DNA of 64,000 nt, taken from the NCBI RefSeq assembly GCF_000340215.1, contig NW_006921539.1:250471-314470 (forward strand), written 5' to 3'. The DNA is from Pseudocercospora fijiensis CIRAD86 (lineage: Eukaryota; Ascomycota; Dothideomycetes; Mycosphaerellales; Mycosphaerellaceae). The position numbers were made by a program, and so were the translations under genes. The notes below the pieces were generated by a model. That model saw only the letters and a program-made list of their open reading frames with translations. It was not told the origin of the DNA and made no database searches. Below, in pieces: positions 1 through 12,286 of the stretch (its first letter is position 1; every line of letters starts with the position of its first letter).

Positions 1-299
1 TGAAACCGTGACCAACTTCACCAGTCAATGCTGTACCTATTTGCGAGGAAAGACAGAGAGACGATCCCCACGTCCTTGGAGTTGGAGGAATGCTCTCCTC
101 GTGCAAGGAGGGCAGGTCAATTTCGACAGGACCAAGGCTCTACTCCATTCATCCCATCTCCATCTCCATCTCCAGACTCCACTACACTCTTCCCCCATTC
201 GGCAACTCAAACTGTTAGGCGCCAGATTTGTCGGAGACCGAGGATGGAAGTACAGGGTGACCCCCTTGTCTCGGAGACAATGAAGGTTAGAGTTATCGA
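1..299. other. Non-coding flank of normal composition
   Basis: Balanced base composition with purine- and pyrimidine-rich stretches. The short reading frames overlap each other and show no domain, so I see no gene. The sequence turns abruptly AT-rich and TpA-rich at about position 300, where the first transposon relic starts. Confidence 0.5.
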
Positions 300-2720
300 C
301 AAGGGCCTATCTATAAGCATATGAAAGCGGCTTAGCGTTGCTAAGAGAGAATAACCTTAGCTGCTAACTATTGTAGTAGGTAATAGATTGATTGCTATAG
401 GCAATAGGCAGACTACTAGCAGCCTAATAGTAAAGATTATAGCATATAAGAAGCGCTAAGTAGACTAATCGAATTGGATTGAATACCGCGTATAAAAGCA
501 GCTAATTACAAGAGCCAGTTATGCCTTCATTCAAACCTCCGTAGATATAGGAGATAATAGAAGAGACCAATCTAAGTAAATACAATAAGGTTAGGTTAGT
601 AAGGAATGCCTCCGCTATTAGCAGTAATTACTGCTTCAACCCTCGCTAGTATACTATTAAGAAGGTTCCTAATATAGTCAACAGTTACGATATTAGTCTA
701 TAGCTATATAACCCTAGCTTCTATATTAGTACGTTTAGTAGGCACTCTGCTAGCATAGAGTGCCTTCTTAATAGCTGCCTATACATTCTTAATAGGGTTA
801 AGGTCCGGACTGTTCGGAGGCTAGTCTATAAAGGGTATACCGTATACAGTTAGCTAGTCTTTAGTCTTCTTAGTACTATAGGCAGGAGCGTTGTCTTATT
901 GGAAGAGTACGTATTTAAGATACTTATAGGGGTTAAATAGAAGGTCGTTGTCGTCTATAGTGTCTAGTATGCCTACGTCTCTCTCGAGGGCTTCGTTAGA
1001 TAGCTAGTCGCCTATTAATCGCATATATTTAAGGACTGAAGGAAGGATATACTTAATATAGGAGGTAGCATTAATAGTACCCCATTCCTTCCGTTGCTAT
1101 AGAATAATATTGGAGCGTCTAGTGCGGCCGGAAATAGCACCCTAAAAGAGAATATAAGGTATCTCTTTGAACTTAGGTACTAGGCATTCCTTATTAAACA
1201 CCTTATTAGGTTTACGAGTAACATAGAGCCGTTAATAACTACCCCTATAGTAGGCAAACTCGTCCGAGAAGGACACGTTATACTAGTTACCTGCCTTCTA
1301 GGTACGGTATGCGAGTGCCTACTATAGGCGCTTTGCTATTGACTATTAGTATATTATATGCTAAAGACAATAGACAAACACTTGCCTTTGGTCCGCTTAC
1401 TAAGCTATAGTCGTACTACTGCAACACAACGACGATAACCTATAGCTCTATAGATACGTCTTATAGTCCTTGCTAAGCAAGGTAGGTTCAAATAGTCTCT
1501 AAATTAGCTATAAGTTATACGCTTGTAGTTAGCATTGCCTATTTAGTTGATTAGCAATAGTTAGTTAGCAGAGGTTGTTTACTTGCCTTTAAGTGCTTCT
1601 GTTACTCTCTTAATTAGAGTCGGTTGTATCTTATTAATACTATCTAGCAGGAAGCGCACTCGTCGCTTCGGAGGTAATAATATTAGCCTAGATTTAGTAG
1701 GAGTGATTATCTTATAGACAATGCGAGAGACATTCTAAGGGCGTTATTATAGGAGGCTAGAGATATTATAAACAGTCTAACTACGCTCAAACAGCTCCTT
1801 TGTAGTAGCTCTAAGCCTATAGCGCTTAACAATGTCCTTACGCTTTATACGTTGTATATATTGGAAGGTAGTCTCTTTAATAAAGGACTTATTATATACC
1901 GGTAAGAAGCTATCTAGTTGCTGCAGTATAGCTAGCAGTTGCGAGTCACCTATCTTAGCTTGCATCTCTGCCTAGTTTAAGAGCCGCTAGAAGAAGGCCT
2001 TATCTAGTAGTGCAGTGCTAAATAATGGGTCTATAAGACCTAAGGGTAAACTAGGCTCCGCTATAGTGCTAAAGGACTCCTTAAATAAGTGCTAAAGAGG
2101 TAATAGTATATTAAATAGATCAGATAGTAGTTAGGTTAGAATAGTCGCCTTAAGAACAGGCGAGAAGGGAGGAGTTATCGGAGAAGCGGAGCCCTCGCTA
2201 GAGGAGGTATCCTCTTATATAGGTATTATAAGAACCTACGGAAGCGTACGAGGTATAATTATAGTATAGAAATAAGTATAGGAGTATTCTAAGAGCTCTA
2301 GAGGGTTCGAAATAAGGGTGTTAGGGAGTATATATCTCTCTCTCTGTTTATTAGCTTCCTCTAGCTAGCTTCTTATATCCTCCCTTAGTACCTACTATAC
2401 CTATTGTTTATACGGCTCTTACGCGCCTACCCTGCCCTAAACACCTCCTCTTTTGCTTTATTCGGAGGCAGGACATTGCCTATATATCGTTGGCATAGTA
2501 GCAATGCTAGTATACTGCTAGAAAGAGGTATTATTAGTATAGGAGACTTCTAGTAGTATAGGGGTTGGAAATAAGGCCTCTTTATTAAGCCTTCTTAGCA
2601 CTATAGTATGCGACACTTCCAATCGGATAATAATGCGAGTATTGAGTTGTTATAGACGTAGATAACCTAGCAATATTGCAAAGGTTAGTGTCGGAAAGTT
2701 AAGTTAATCTTCGGAGATGG
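300..2720 (-). mobile_element. RIP-degraded Tc1/mariner-like DNA transposon relic
   Basis: The block is strongly enriched in TpA, depleted in CpA/TpG and flanked on both sides by normal sequence. Its minus strand carries a decayed Tc1-type (DDE_3) transposase at about 590-1990. I could not define the terminal inverted repeats or the TA target duplication, so both ends are composition breaks only. The remaining 2000-2720 has fragmentary frames without a recognised domain. Confidence 0.7.
590..1990 (-). pseudogene. Tc1/mariner-type transposase, RIP-inactivated
   Basis: Read on the minus strand with stop codons passed over, this gives the Tc1 order: an N-terminal helix-turn-helix region (near 1780-1965, ATTKELFERS followed by VYNIS), then SFSDEFAYYRG (near 1260, first catalytic Asp), then QGAISGRTRR, then a DNAPAYSTKKTKD block (near 890, second Asp), then PNSPDLNPIKNV (near 800). 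In the family the last motif is DLNPIENVW with the third catalytic Glu. Here it reads Lys, which is the G-to-A change expected of RIP. Trp and Gln positions are mostly TAG/TAA. The gene is certainly dead. The family call is good; the exact ends are approximate because the frame shifts near the C-terminus. Confidence 0.75.
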
Positions 2721-5700
2721 CCAGACTCTGTATAAATAAGGCTGAAGTTTGAACTATCGTAGGTAGCATCGACCGGAGTTTCGTAATGAGTTAATTAATG
2801 CACTCGACAAAAGCTAGTTTTAGAAGACCTGTTTTCAAAGACAAGCCATCCATGCGTGAGATGATGGTAAATGACGGAAGGAAGTGTTGGTACGTACGTA
2901 CCTTCGAGTTCCACGGAGCAAGGTTAGTTCTTGAGCAAATATCCGTTCTGCAAGAGACTGCGATACAGATTAATCTGGAAGTAGCTCGGCTCGGTGGATG
3001 CTGTATGTATATCGGAAGCAAGGCGGCAGTATGCAGTAGAAGAAAGTCTCACGACTAGCAGTGAAGTATTGCATCTGCTGATTCAATTGTAGCAATACTC
3101 AACAATGTCGATGTCGATGCGAGGAATTGAAACCTGTTTGCCGTGATTTCCATAACTTGATATCCGAGAAGTAGAGTATAGGGAGCTAAACTAATAACGA
3201 TCGGCGGAAGTATACGGTTCGAAAAGTCTGTGAGGAATTCCGAATTCCTCTTTATCGCGATTTTCCCTAAACGGAGATACCATTATCAGTAGTGTGGCTG
3301 TAGACCTAGCTTGTGGGCAATCGTGTTCGGCGGAAGACTAGGCCTTCCTACGTGCGCGGTGCTGGAGATGAGAATGTATCCGCAGCTAAATTGGAGGCAA
3401 ACGCCGCTCACTCCGTGAAGTAAGCGGCGTGTGACTGCACCAAGCCGCGGATAGAGGCAATCTTCACGATAAGAGAAGGTTTGACATGGCATAGGTCCGC
3501 GCCAGGCATAATAATCTTGTGTGGGAAACGGTGAGAGGCAAGCTAGCCTGACATTGCGACTTGCGGTGGGCGCACATGAAATCACATGAAAGAAGATACG
3601 AAAAGTTTCGGAGAAGGATGAGGTGATGGTGGAGGATGTGGTTGTTAGCTAATACTTCTAGTGCCTCTTCTCCACAACTCGGAGCAAATCGGGTGCTGCT
3701 TTCTTACCTTTGATCAACGAGTGCGACCTCGGCTTGAGGCTTACGGATACAGTACAGCAGAGTATCTGGCCGATACAGCACCATCGGTACACGACGGGGA
3801 GGAGAAGCCTTAGTAAGCTGCTGGTGTACGCAAGGCTCTCGTCCCCACATTCGCTGCACACCGCATCATATGATAGCCTGGTGGTTAGATGAATGGAAAG
3901 TGCAGCAGTCGCACGATACCTGCACGATGCACCTTCAGGCCTCTGCCTCGCTGGACATGTTTTATACGCCGCGATTGCTTGCACTTTCTGCTTTGAGCAT
4001 GCTCCCACTGTGCATCCATAATAGATCTCGACACGTTCTCAGAACTCTGCGATTTCGTCCGCAGGCTTGTTAAATCCTCCGTCCTGCCACGAATTTAGCC
4101 TATATTGGTTCCGCAGTCAGCCTCGTGGAGTCATGGCCCGTGGGGGTTGACTTCGTTCCGCATCAGCATGTGAATTGTGGCTTGTGATTTGCGCGGGCAG
4201 CCAGTAGGAAGGCGTCGCGGCATTCTATTCCTTGGCGATTCCCGGAAGAAGTCGAGAACATGTCACAACTTCACTCGGTTTCCGGGGACTTGAACAAGAC
4301 TTACCAAAGCCGTCCACTAAGCACGGTATTAGACGGCTGATACTGCACTGTAAGTTAGCCATGCTTTTGCCGGGTGGAGTGGAGAAGCCTCATTTCATAA
4401 GAATCCACAGGGAGCGCTTGCCGGGCTTGCCGGATCAGCGGCTGCTATCGCGTTCCAAACTCCTGGATCCGCGAATAGTAACGCAGCCAGGCTTCATCTA
4501 CATGTTTTGCGCAGCAGAAGATGGCTGCCGCAGGCGTTCAAGGCTCCGCTGTTTGTGTGTTGGGTATTAAAATAAAAGGGACTGCCATCGCGAGGCCGAG
4601 GCTTGGCAAGAATTCTCAAAGATAGGCAAGCCCAACACGCAGCTCTTGTACGGAGCAAGACGTGGAGCGGAGTCGACTCCTTTCCCCAGATTGCTTGCCC
4701 GTTAGAGACAAAGGATCCCGTTCATCTCAGGGTGTAGGCTTTGGTTCGGGGGCGCACCGCACAGTGACAGACAGTGCCACCACCTGCTATTCCTGTCCTG
4801 TCCTGTCACGGATGCGTGCTGGTGCATCCTTGTTGTGCGGGCAACGTTGCGGGATGAGACACAGGCTCATTGGGCAGCTTCGAACAGGAGACAGCGGATG
4901 AGTTGTTGCGATTCAAAATCATCTTTCCGATCGCAAGTGAAATTGGCGCCTGTGATACGGGCCATGTTATCAGAGACTTGCGGCGGCGACTCGTCATCAT
5001 GTCGGCCTCGCTGTTGTCGGTGAAACTGCGCTCTTCTGTATGCGGGCCTCTGTTACACCCTATGCGGCCTGGGAGTGCGCTCTTTTCAGTGCAGAGCTTT
5101 CTTGTCGGTCCGACGGTGGGACTCCATCTCGGCCAAACTAGGCAGAATTTATTGCAGCGCCTTCCTCAGCCCTACAGACATGATGCCGAGCGCAGCGCAA
5201 CAGCACCATACTGCTGTAGTAGTAGCTCCGAGTGATGATATGATAAGAGGGTGCCACGCCCACGGATGCTCAGCCCCGTCTGACCGTCACAGGCCAGGCC
5301 AGGCCGCGAGTCGCAGAGCGAGGCTAGGGTGATGATAGATGAGCGTCCCCGTCGCGGCGTCGCCCTCGCCCTCGCCCCGTGGGTGCCCCGGGCAAGCTTC
5401 CGTAGCCGCATGATGCATCGTCCACAGCAAGGTGTGGGCCACGGTGTCGCGGTTGGTTCCTGCATGACGCAAAAAGGGATGCGGATAGAGACATCGATGT
5501 CAGTGTGGAGTGGGCACTCTGACTTTAGTTCTCCCGGCAGCACTCCCGCGCTTGTGAATTCCTTTTCTACGCACGCGCTTCTGCTTTCCGGTAGCAGCAC
5601 CGCGCAGCGCAGCGTCACCCTTCACCACCATCCAACTCTGCTCTCTGCCCTCGCAACCAACCTCTCTCCTCCACAATCCTTGCACACTGCAGACCTACCC

Positions 5701-5854
5701 CGGATCAGCGTCTGCATTGCATTCCTCCGCTCCGTACATCCCGTGCGCACTGCGTCACCACTCACCACACCACACGCAAAGAGAATTTGGCTCGCCCGCT
5801 TCAGCCAAGCCAAGCCCCAAGCGACAACCGACGCCGCCCTTTCTTCCCGTCCAC
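2721..5854. other. Long gene-free region upstream of creA
   Basis: About 3.1 kb of normal composition with many short overlapping reading frames on both strands, none with a recognisable domain, typical codon use or convincing introns. The part nearest creA (about 5560-5850) is rich in C, CT and CA runs, as fungal 5' leaders and promoters often are. It most likely holds the extended creA promoter and leader and possibly an unrecognised transcript. Confidence 0.4.
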
Positions 5855-7405
5855 ATGAACCTCAGCGACTTGCTTCACTCGCAGCAAACGCAGCAATCGC
5901 CGTCCGCCTCCGCCTCCGCCGACGACACCACCCGCCACGCACCTTCCACGTCGCCCAACGCGACCGCATCGACGACGACTTCCGGACCCATGGCCGGCTC
6001 CGCTGCGACAATGCCGGCAGTGGGCGTCGCAATGCAGAACCAGGACGAACACCGACCAGATTTGCCGCGTCCGTACAAGTGCCCGTTGTGCGATAAGGCC
6101 TTTCATCGTCTCGAGCATCAGACAAGACATATCAGAACGCATACCGGCGAGAAGCCGCACGCCTGCCAGTTCCCCGGTTGCACAAAACGATTCAGCAGAT
6201 CCGACGAATTGACTCGTCATTCGCGCATACACAATAACCCCAACTCACGTCGCGGCAACAAGCAACAACATGTCGCTGCCGCCGCGGCAGCTGCTGCCGT
6301 CCAAGGCGGCATGTACGACAACCCGGCAACGCACCAGTTGAACCAAATGAGCCAACTCCACCAGATCAACCAGATCAACCAAATCAACCAACTCAGCCAG
6401 AATAACCACATGCAGCAATTGAACCAGCTCAGCCAGGTGAACGCCTTCAACCAGATGAACCAGTCGCCGAGCATGTTCAGTCAGCACTCGACTCCGATGC
6501 AGACTCCGATCCACCAGCCGCCTCCACCGATGAATCCCATCATGGCACCTCCAGTTCAGAAGACGACACATTCAGCCCCCAACTCTCAGTTGAGCTCTCC
6601 TAACGTGTCGCCTCCGCACTCTCATGCGTCTACATACACCAGCACTCCAGGCTCTTATCTTACTCGCAACAGCAGTGGCGATATTAGTCCAGCGCAAGGT
6701 GGCAGTCTCCATCGACCGATGGATATCAACCTGCTGGCCACGGCGGCATCGCAAGTCGAGCGTGAAAACAACACTCAGCTACCCAATCCACACTTGAATC
6801 TACCGACGAGGCATACCCCGTACCATCATCCGTACAACACTGGTCGCATGCCCTCGCTTTCTTCATACCACTACTCGTCAAATCCGACGTCGCAGCCTAT
6901 GTCGAGATCACACTCGCATGACGAAGATGACCACAGGCCATACAAGAAGTCGAGACCAGGCTCTCCACAATCCACCGCCCCGCCATCGCCATCTTTCTCG
7001 CACCCAGACACTTCTCCAACTCCCGACCATACCCCACTTGCAACACCCTCGCATTCTCCGCGACTTCGCCCGCAGTTTTTCCACGCGAATGGCGTTCAGC
7101 TTCCGACATTGCACCACCTATCTATGGCTCACCAACCACCTCCGGCACTAGCACCGGTTGAGCCGTCGGCTGATGGTCAGCAGCCATATGTTCCAGCTCA
7201 GCACAGCGGACTGAGAATCAGCGAGATCATGGAAGCTGGTGACGGCGCTCAGCGAAAGCTCCCTGTGCCGATGGTCGCAATCAAGGAGAGCACGTATCAA
7301 GTCAAAGAGATCAAAGACATTTCCAACCCGGGCAGTGGCATTTGCAGCGGCCAAAGCAGTGCACGGCAAAGCGAGGCAGGCAACGATCTTTCAGAACGAA
7401 TTTAG
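5855..7405 (+). CDS. creA: Carbon catabolite repressor CreA (C2H2 zinc finger)
   Basis: DNA-binding repressor of genes for alternative carbon sources when glucose is present (CreA/Mig1 family), acting in the nucleus. The 516-residue product starts [10 protein letters not shown]. The frame is open upstream, but this is the first ATG and the next residues suit the family. Two C2H2 fingers lie at about residues 74-126 ([20 protein letters not shown] and [20 protein letters not shown]), followed by NSRRG. An alanine run and an unusually long Asn/Gln segment ([14 protein letters not shown], about 165-200) follow. The diagnostic CreA region [11 protein letters not shown], then [11 protein letters not shown], then [20 protein letters not shown] is present, and the C-terminal part keeps QRKLPVP. 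It is longer than Aspergillus CreA (about 415), mainly through low-complexity insertions. No intron is needed. The assignment is very secure. Confidence 0.96.
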   Translation: MNLSDLLHSQQTQQSPSASASADDTTRHAPSTSPNATASTTTSGPMAGSAATMPAVGVAMQNQDEHRPDLPRPYKCPLCDKAFHRLEHQTRHIRTHTGEKPHACQFPGCTKRFSRSDELTRHSRIHNNPNSRRGNKQQHVAAAAAAAAVQGGMYDNPATHQLNQMSQLHQINQINQINQLSQNNHMQQLNQLSQVNAFNQMNQSPSMFSQHSTPMQTPIHQPPPPMNPIMAPPVQKTTHSAPNSQLSSPNVSPPHSHASTYTSTPGSYLTRNSSGDISPAQGGSLHRPMDINLLATAASQVERENNTQLPNPHLNLPTRHTPYHHPYNTGRMPSLSSYHYSSNPTSQPMSRSHSHDEDDHRPYKKSRPGSPQSTAPPSPSFSHPDTSPTPDHTPLATPSHSPRLRPQFFHANGVQLPTLHHLSMAHQPPPALAPVEPSADGQQPYVPAQHSGLRISEIMEAGDGAQRKLPVPMVAIKESTYQVKEIKDISNPGSGICSGQSSARQSEAGNDLSERI

Positions 7406-8715
7406 GCCTTTGCAGTCGTTCTAACTCGAGTACACTGGAACGACAATGAATGCAGAATGACAGAACCAGTCAATTGATAGAGTAATGGACCTGGCCTTTC
7501 GGGCACAGTCACGGATAGATTATGGACACATGACCGAATACTTTTTATTGATTTTATGGCGAGGAGTTCTAGCGAGATAGATCGGAAACGGCGAACTGTG
7601 GCGAAGAGAAGAGAATTCGCGGTCGCGAGACCTGCTGGGATGGGTTGGCGAAATGGCAGTGGCTATAGCAATTGGGTCTGATACTGATATGCTGCCATGA
7701 TTACCAGCGGTCGAACCAGACTGGAAAGTGAAGGGGGGGTTTTTTTAGCTCTTGAGAGCTGATGCAATGCGCCATTCAGTCGCTCGTCGTAGCGCCAGCA
7801 CCTGTTTATTATTACTACACTACTGGCAATAGAATGCTATCTCGTCTCACAATTCACTCGCTACTCTCAACGCTTGCAGCCAGCGCCAATAATGCGACAA
7901 AGCAGTAGCGAAGCGAAGCGAACACGCACAACTCTGCGGTCTCGGTCTCGGCTTACAAAGATTCTACTGTACAAATTTCGTGTGGTGATGAGCTGACTCG
8001 AGCATGTTGATCCCCCCCAATCCGTTGCTGTGCAGCGAAACTACTGCCACTTCCAACACCCGCGGATCCTCGGTCAAAGCCTTGATTCGGGAGGGAGGGA
8101 TACGTCGGCGCTCACCGACAATTCTTTTCTCTTCTTTTTCTTTTTCTTCTTCTAGACAAGATAAGTGGAGCCGGGGAAGTTTGGAAGCCCTGTCAGATGG
8201 CGTCTGTGGAGTGCAGTGTGGAGAGAGAGAGAGAGAGAAGAAAATAATAAGCATTTCGGGGCTCGTTGACGCGAGGGGGGGGGAAGGTGGAATTGGAAGC
8301 GAGGGGATATTCTAGTTCTAAAAAGGTAAGCGAACGTGCAGTGCAGTGTGGAGGAACAAGTTTTTTTGTTTTTTTTTGCCGGATGCATCATGGCGACGAC
8401 ACGACACGTCGTTGTTGACAAGACAAGTTGTAGAAAATGTGGGGATGAGAATTGGTGCGGTTCAGGTTTATCATTCATTCATTCCATGTACTTATAAGTG
8501 ATGCTAGCAAATAGGTCCAAGCAAATGGGTATCGTGCGCCAGCAAATGCACTGCAGCCATATCACAGCCATACGTCAATCATGAGCCATCCTCCATATCA
8601 TGCATTCATCCCACGGCCAGAAACGCCGCGCTTGTGATGATAATAATAATAATGCAGAAGTCCAAAGTCCACATCGAAATCCACATGTTGCTTCAGACAT
8701 TCAAGCCGTCATGAA
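7406..8715. other. creA 3' region and intergenic spacer
   Basis: No supportable gene. It holds the probable creA 3' UTR, pyrimidine runs near 8120-8155, a GA microsatellite at about 8221-8240, T-runs near 8360-8380 and a TAA/TAATAA stretch at 8638-8652 near the 3' end of the minus-strand ECM11-type gene. The reading frames seen here overlap on opposite strands and are low in complexity. Confidence 0.5.
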
Positions 8716-10434
8716 TCACTTGGCCTTCCTCGTCTTCTTTGGTGTGCCTTGAAGCACCTTTCCACCACTCTCCCTCATCTCGTTCATAGCAGCCTCTGTG
8801 ATCTTCTGCTTCTTGGCCACCATCTCGTGGCGGTGCTCGATCTCGTTTTCGAACTCGCGAGCAGCGGTGCGCTTTGCATTACGGGCGTTCTTGAAGCGGC
8901 TTGCAAGCTCACCGAAACGATCAAGAAACCAGTCTCCGGCTTGCTCCCACTGGTCGAGGTCGAGAGTAGCGAGAAAGTCAGCTTGGCTATCTGGTGGTAG
9001 ACCTGCGGCTGCTTTGAGCCTCTCGTCAAAGGTGCCTGCTTGTTGATTAGGAGGAAACTCGAAAGGTCCCATGTGGGGATCAGCATCGAACGGCTGCGCC
9101 TTCAAATTGCTGTAGTCCATCCTGAAGAGCTCTTTGTCTTCGTAATCGAGAGCACTCTCCTCTATTGGAGGATATTGCTCATCATGGCCATTGGCGGAAG
9201 GCCAGCCGTTGAAGCCAGGATTTGCTCCATCAGAGTACTCCTGGGCTGCTTCGGATGGTAGATCTAGACGCTGCTGGAGTGGGGTCTCTGCGCGATGTGC
9301 ACGTTGCTTAGAGGGGAGCTGTACCTGTCCGCGCTCGAATGGCGAACGCGTCTCGCCACGTTCGTCCCCCGTGGGCTGCTGCGGCGGCTCATTCACTGCT
9401 GGAGCACGTGGCTGCTGGAGAGGTGGCTCTTCCGAACCGTGATGAGCCTGATCTGTTGGAACTGACCTGTGGCCATGCTGCGTCGATGGCCGAACCTGCT
9501 GCTGCTGCTGCTGCTCTTGCTGCAACATAACTTTCTCCTGCTGATTGTGACGCTGTAGCTGCTGGGTGGGCTGCAATGTGCGAGCCTGCGCAGGCTGCTG
9601 GCCGGGTCTTGCCATGTTCAGATGAGCTTGTGGAGGGGGTCCGAATGAGAAGTTTTGAGCCACGTCTTCCACAAGCGCAGTCATGTTCTTGGGTCCTGGC
9701 TGACCGAAGATGTTCGGCACTCCGAGTGCACCATGCTGCGGTAGCTGTGGCGTCGAAGTCTGAACCTGGACGTGCTCGCCAGCCGATTGAAGAGCACGAG
9801 CACCCGGTCCACGAGAACGCATGGCCGGATGAGCATATTGAGCGGTTTGCCCGCGACGGTCTTGCACGGCATTCTGGTCAACGGTTGATGGACTGCCAGA
9901 AGTCGTTTCTGGGTAAGAGTCGCCGCTCAGACGCTTGTTGATGGTGCTATGAGGCATTGCTTCATGACGTGCATCTCCGGAGGAAGGTCTTGACTGTTGT
10001 TGACCGTTGGCTGGCTGGTTCACGAATTCTCGATGGTGAGTATAGTTCTCTTCTCCCTCGCCATCATCGTACTCAGCTGGGTCGTGGACATTTCTCGATT
10101 TGGGCTGCGAATTCTCAAGCTGCTGCTTTGTCTTGGGCTGTTGCGTGGCTCTCGCGCTTTCAGCAATCGACGTCCTGTCAGCGGCGCTCGCATCAGTACC
10201 GAACACGTTCTGCTGTGCATGTGGCGGCGAGTCTCTCTGACCAGCAGATCTGGTGCCCGCATGCCGAGCCTGGGTTCTGGTTGTTTGCATGTTGGCCGAC
10301 GCTGAGCCTTTCTTGCCGTTAGGTCCGATTTTGAGATCAGACAGATCACCCATGTCGTTCTGTCCATCGTACCCAGCTCCAGCATGCTGTCGCATCACGA
10401 AGCGATGCAGGCCTTGATCGTTGTCCTTGGCCAT
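8716..10434 (-). CDS. ECM11-domain protein (meiotic/chromosomal factor family)
   Basis: A single-exon 572-residue product starting MAKDNDQGLHRFVMRQ. The frame is open further upstream, but only this ATG gives a normal start and it leaves a 251-bp divergent promoter. The first two thirds are disordered and rich in Gln, Pro and Ser, with a poly-Gln run. The C-terminal 130 residues look like the fungal Extracellular mutant protein 11 domain: LFRMDYSNLKAQPFDADP, then LDQWEQAGDWFLDRFGEL, then a charged helix with NAKRTAAREFENEIEHRHE, then MNEMRESGGKVLQG. S. cerevisiae Ecm11 is a SUMO-conjugated synaptonemal complex protein needed for normal recombination, but most filamentous-fungal members are untested, so a meiotic role is inference. 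The domain call rests on remembered motif shape. Confidence 0.75.
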   Translation of the reverse strand: MAKDNDQGLHRFVMRQHAGAGYDGQNDMGDLSDLKIGPNGKKGSASANMQTTRTQARHAGTRSAGQRDSPPHAQQNVFGTDASAADRTSIAESARATQQPKTKQQLENSQPKSRNVHDPAEYDDGEGEENYTHHREFVNQPANGQQQSRPSSGDARHEAMPHSTINKRLSGDSYPETTSGSPSTVDQNAVQDRRGQTAQYAHPAMRSRGPGARALQSAGEHVQVQTSTPQLPQHGALGVPNIFGQPGPKNMTALVEDVAQNFSFGPPPQAHLNMARPGQQPAQARTLQPTQQLQRHNQQEKVMLQQEQQQQQQVRPSTQHGHRSVPTDQAHHGSEEPPLQQPRAPAVNEPPQQPTGDERGETRSPFERGQVQLPSKQRAHRAETPLQQRLDLPSEAAQEYSDGANPGFNGWPSANGHDEQYPPIEESALDYEDKELFRMDYSNLKAQPFDADPHMGPFEFPPNQQAGTFDERLKAAAGLPPDSQADFLATLDLDQWEQAGDWFLDRFGELASRFKNARNAKRTAAREFENEIEHRHEMVAKKQKITEAAMNEMRESGGKVLQGTPKKTRKAK

Positions 10435-10685
10435 GATGGGCAATTCGCGCATCCGCCCCCTTCTCGCTGCGCACTGAGAGGTGGTCGATGCCACAAGAAC
10501 GAGGCCACGAAGAAGAAAGCGGAGCCCGGCGCGTCGAACAGACCTCGGCAGCGGCGCCAAGATGACGCGAGACTCGGTGACTTGCAACGATCCTTTCGAC
10601 CTTTCAATCACTGACGCTGAGCCATATTCTCTATCTACACTGCCAGACTTCCATTTCTCTTTGTAATCAATAAGACTCTGTAGCC
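10435..10685. promoter_or_regulatory. Divergent promoter, ECM11-type gene / F-box gene
   Basis: The start codons of the two divergent genes are 251 bp apart, so both promoters must share this space or reach into the neighbouring coding sequence. I see no canonical TATA box. The call rests on gene layout only. Confidence 0.55.
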
Positions 10686-11798
10686 ATGGCCGATCCAGCG
10701 CATATCTCGCGCGGCATATTTGCCTTGCCAAATGAAGTGCAATCCCTCTTCTCGCATTGACCAAACACTGGCTTACCTGATGCAGATTCTCCTCAACATC
10801 TTTGCCCAATTTCCCTCTAAACATCTCATCCACTTCACGCCGACTTGTCGCCACTTCCACTCCTTGATAGTACGCTTGCTGTGCCATCGACTCCAGCTCG
10901 CGGCATGTCTCGACGGACAATCCGCGCTGTATCTTGAATGCGGTCCGCCGAGCGCGAAATGGACCATGTCAAAAGTAATATGCTCCTCCTTAGGCACTGG
11001 CGGTATGGAAGAGCTGGTCTGCGATGTACAGGAGCAAAGAGATCGAGTCGGTACAATCAAACGTATGGGAGACTTGTATACACGATTTCGGCCCATGAAC
11101 CAGGAACCAGACTGGTTGTCCATCCCTCGACCTCATCCTGCTGGAGACATACCTGGCTCACGCTCATACGTCCCTGCGGATGCTGTGAAAACAAAGTTGG
11201 CAAACGCTGGTAGCGTAGTGTCGAGGACGATCGGCATCGATGCCGATTTCTCCTTCTCCCAACTTGAGACAATGGCTTATCTGGGCAAACGTGAAAGTAC
11301 CCGTGGTCTGCTCTGCAGTGTACAAGAGCTCTGCAGAGGCACCATTCGTGTCTGGCGGCACTGGTTGGCAGATCACTGCGAGAGTAAGAAATGGTCTGAT
11401 GGCGAGGTAGTGAACATCATCCGTGACCATGACGATACTGCAACTAGTAGCAGGTCCAGGACCAACAGTATTGCCAATGCTCTGGATCCACGAAGAGATT
11501 CGACCATTCTCTGGCTGAACACCGGAGATGACAATGCTGGAATCAAGTTCCGTGTGAAGGAGCAGAAATGGCGTCGTGACATACCTGTACTATTCGCTAG
11601 CGAGATGGATGCTCCTGTCAGCTACCAAGTCGAGCTGGAAGGTAAGCGTGAATGATCGTGGAATACTTGAATTGGCTGACAATCGATTTAGAGGTCCTTA
11701 TAAGAACGACTCACCTCCTGCTGATGCTTGAGGAATCGCAGGGCCGGGTCGTTGAGAACACAGGCAGAGCATTGATCTTCGGCTCGTACACAGGCTGA
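10686..11798 (+). CDS. F-box domain protein (three exons)
   Basis: Probable substrate adaptor of an SCF ubiquitin ligase. Exons are 10686-10736, 10786-11641 and 11692-11798, giving 337 residues. Intron 1 (49 nt, GTGCAA...GCAG) joins FALPNE to ILLNIFAQFPSKHLIHFTPT, which rebuilds a typical F-box at about residues 13-60, with TCRHFHSLIVRLLCHRLQLA after it. Intron 2 (50 nt) has a textbook GTAAGC donor, CTGAC branch and TTTAG acceptor. After it the frame continues EVLIRTTHLLLMLEESQGRV and ends IFGSYTG. The C-terminal part does not match WD40 or LRR repeats; it has short beta-like stretches and resembles other fungal single-F-box proteins of unknown target. Without splicing both ends of the protein would be lost, so the introns are well supported. 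Confidence 0.85.
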
Positions 11799-12286
11799 TG
11801 ACGTTCCTGGAACCGTTTTCATACACAAGCGCCTGTGACTGTGTCTATGGACAAGGTCGCTCCTAGACGCTCAATGCTTTCACGGCTTACTTGGGCCCTT
11901 GCGCTGTTCCTAAGCAAGGTCGTTGCACTGGAGATCTGCTTCAGACATCATCTGTGCCTCGCGCTTTTAGACTTTTAAAGGCCTCGTAGGAGACGACTCA
12001 ATGCGCTGATGAATCGAGCGGGCACTTGGCTCTAGAGCGATGCCAACGCCTGTCGATGGCTGTCAAAAGATTTGATCGTGGCGCCGTCGAGAAAAACAAT
12101 GGACGGCGATTTTGTAGCATAGTCAATTTCACGAATCTCATCATTATGGGAAAGCCGACCTCGGCAAGAGCTCCACCGACGCGAAAGCCAGAGCTCCAAT
12201 TCTCATGAAATAAATGGCAAGCCCAGCCACAGCCGACCTAGAAGGACATCGAGCAACAACAACACCCAAAGGATAGACACGGAAGC
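11799..12286. other. Intergenic spacer
   Basis: 488 bp between the F-box gene and the rhamnose mutarotase gene, same orientation. It holds the 3' end of one and the promoter of the other. A short frame at 12026-12208 has no family resemblance. A CAACAACAACACC-rich leader directly precedes the mutarotase ATG. Confidence 0.45.

Noticed and set aside
2791..3058. Overlapping 76- and 86-codon frames on opposite strands
   Set aside because: No homology and no introns or context to choose either.
5329..6096. 255-codon plus-strand frame overlapping creA
   Set aside because: It runs into the creA coding region in another frame and has no family features, so it is a shadow of creA and its C/T-rich leader.
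8004..8478. Short frames on both strands in the creA 3' region
   Set aside because: Low complexity (GA and pyrimidine runs) and mutually overlapping.
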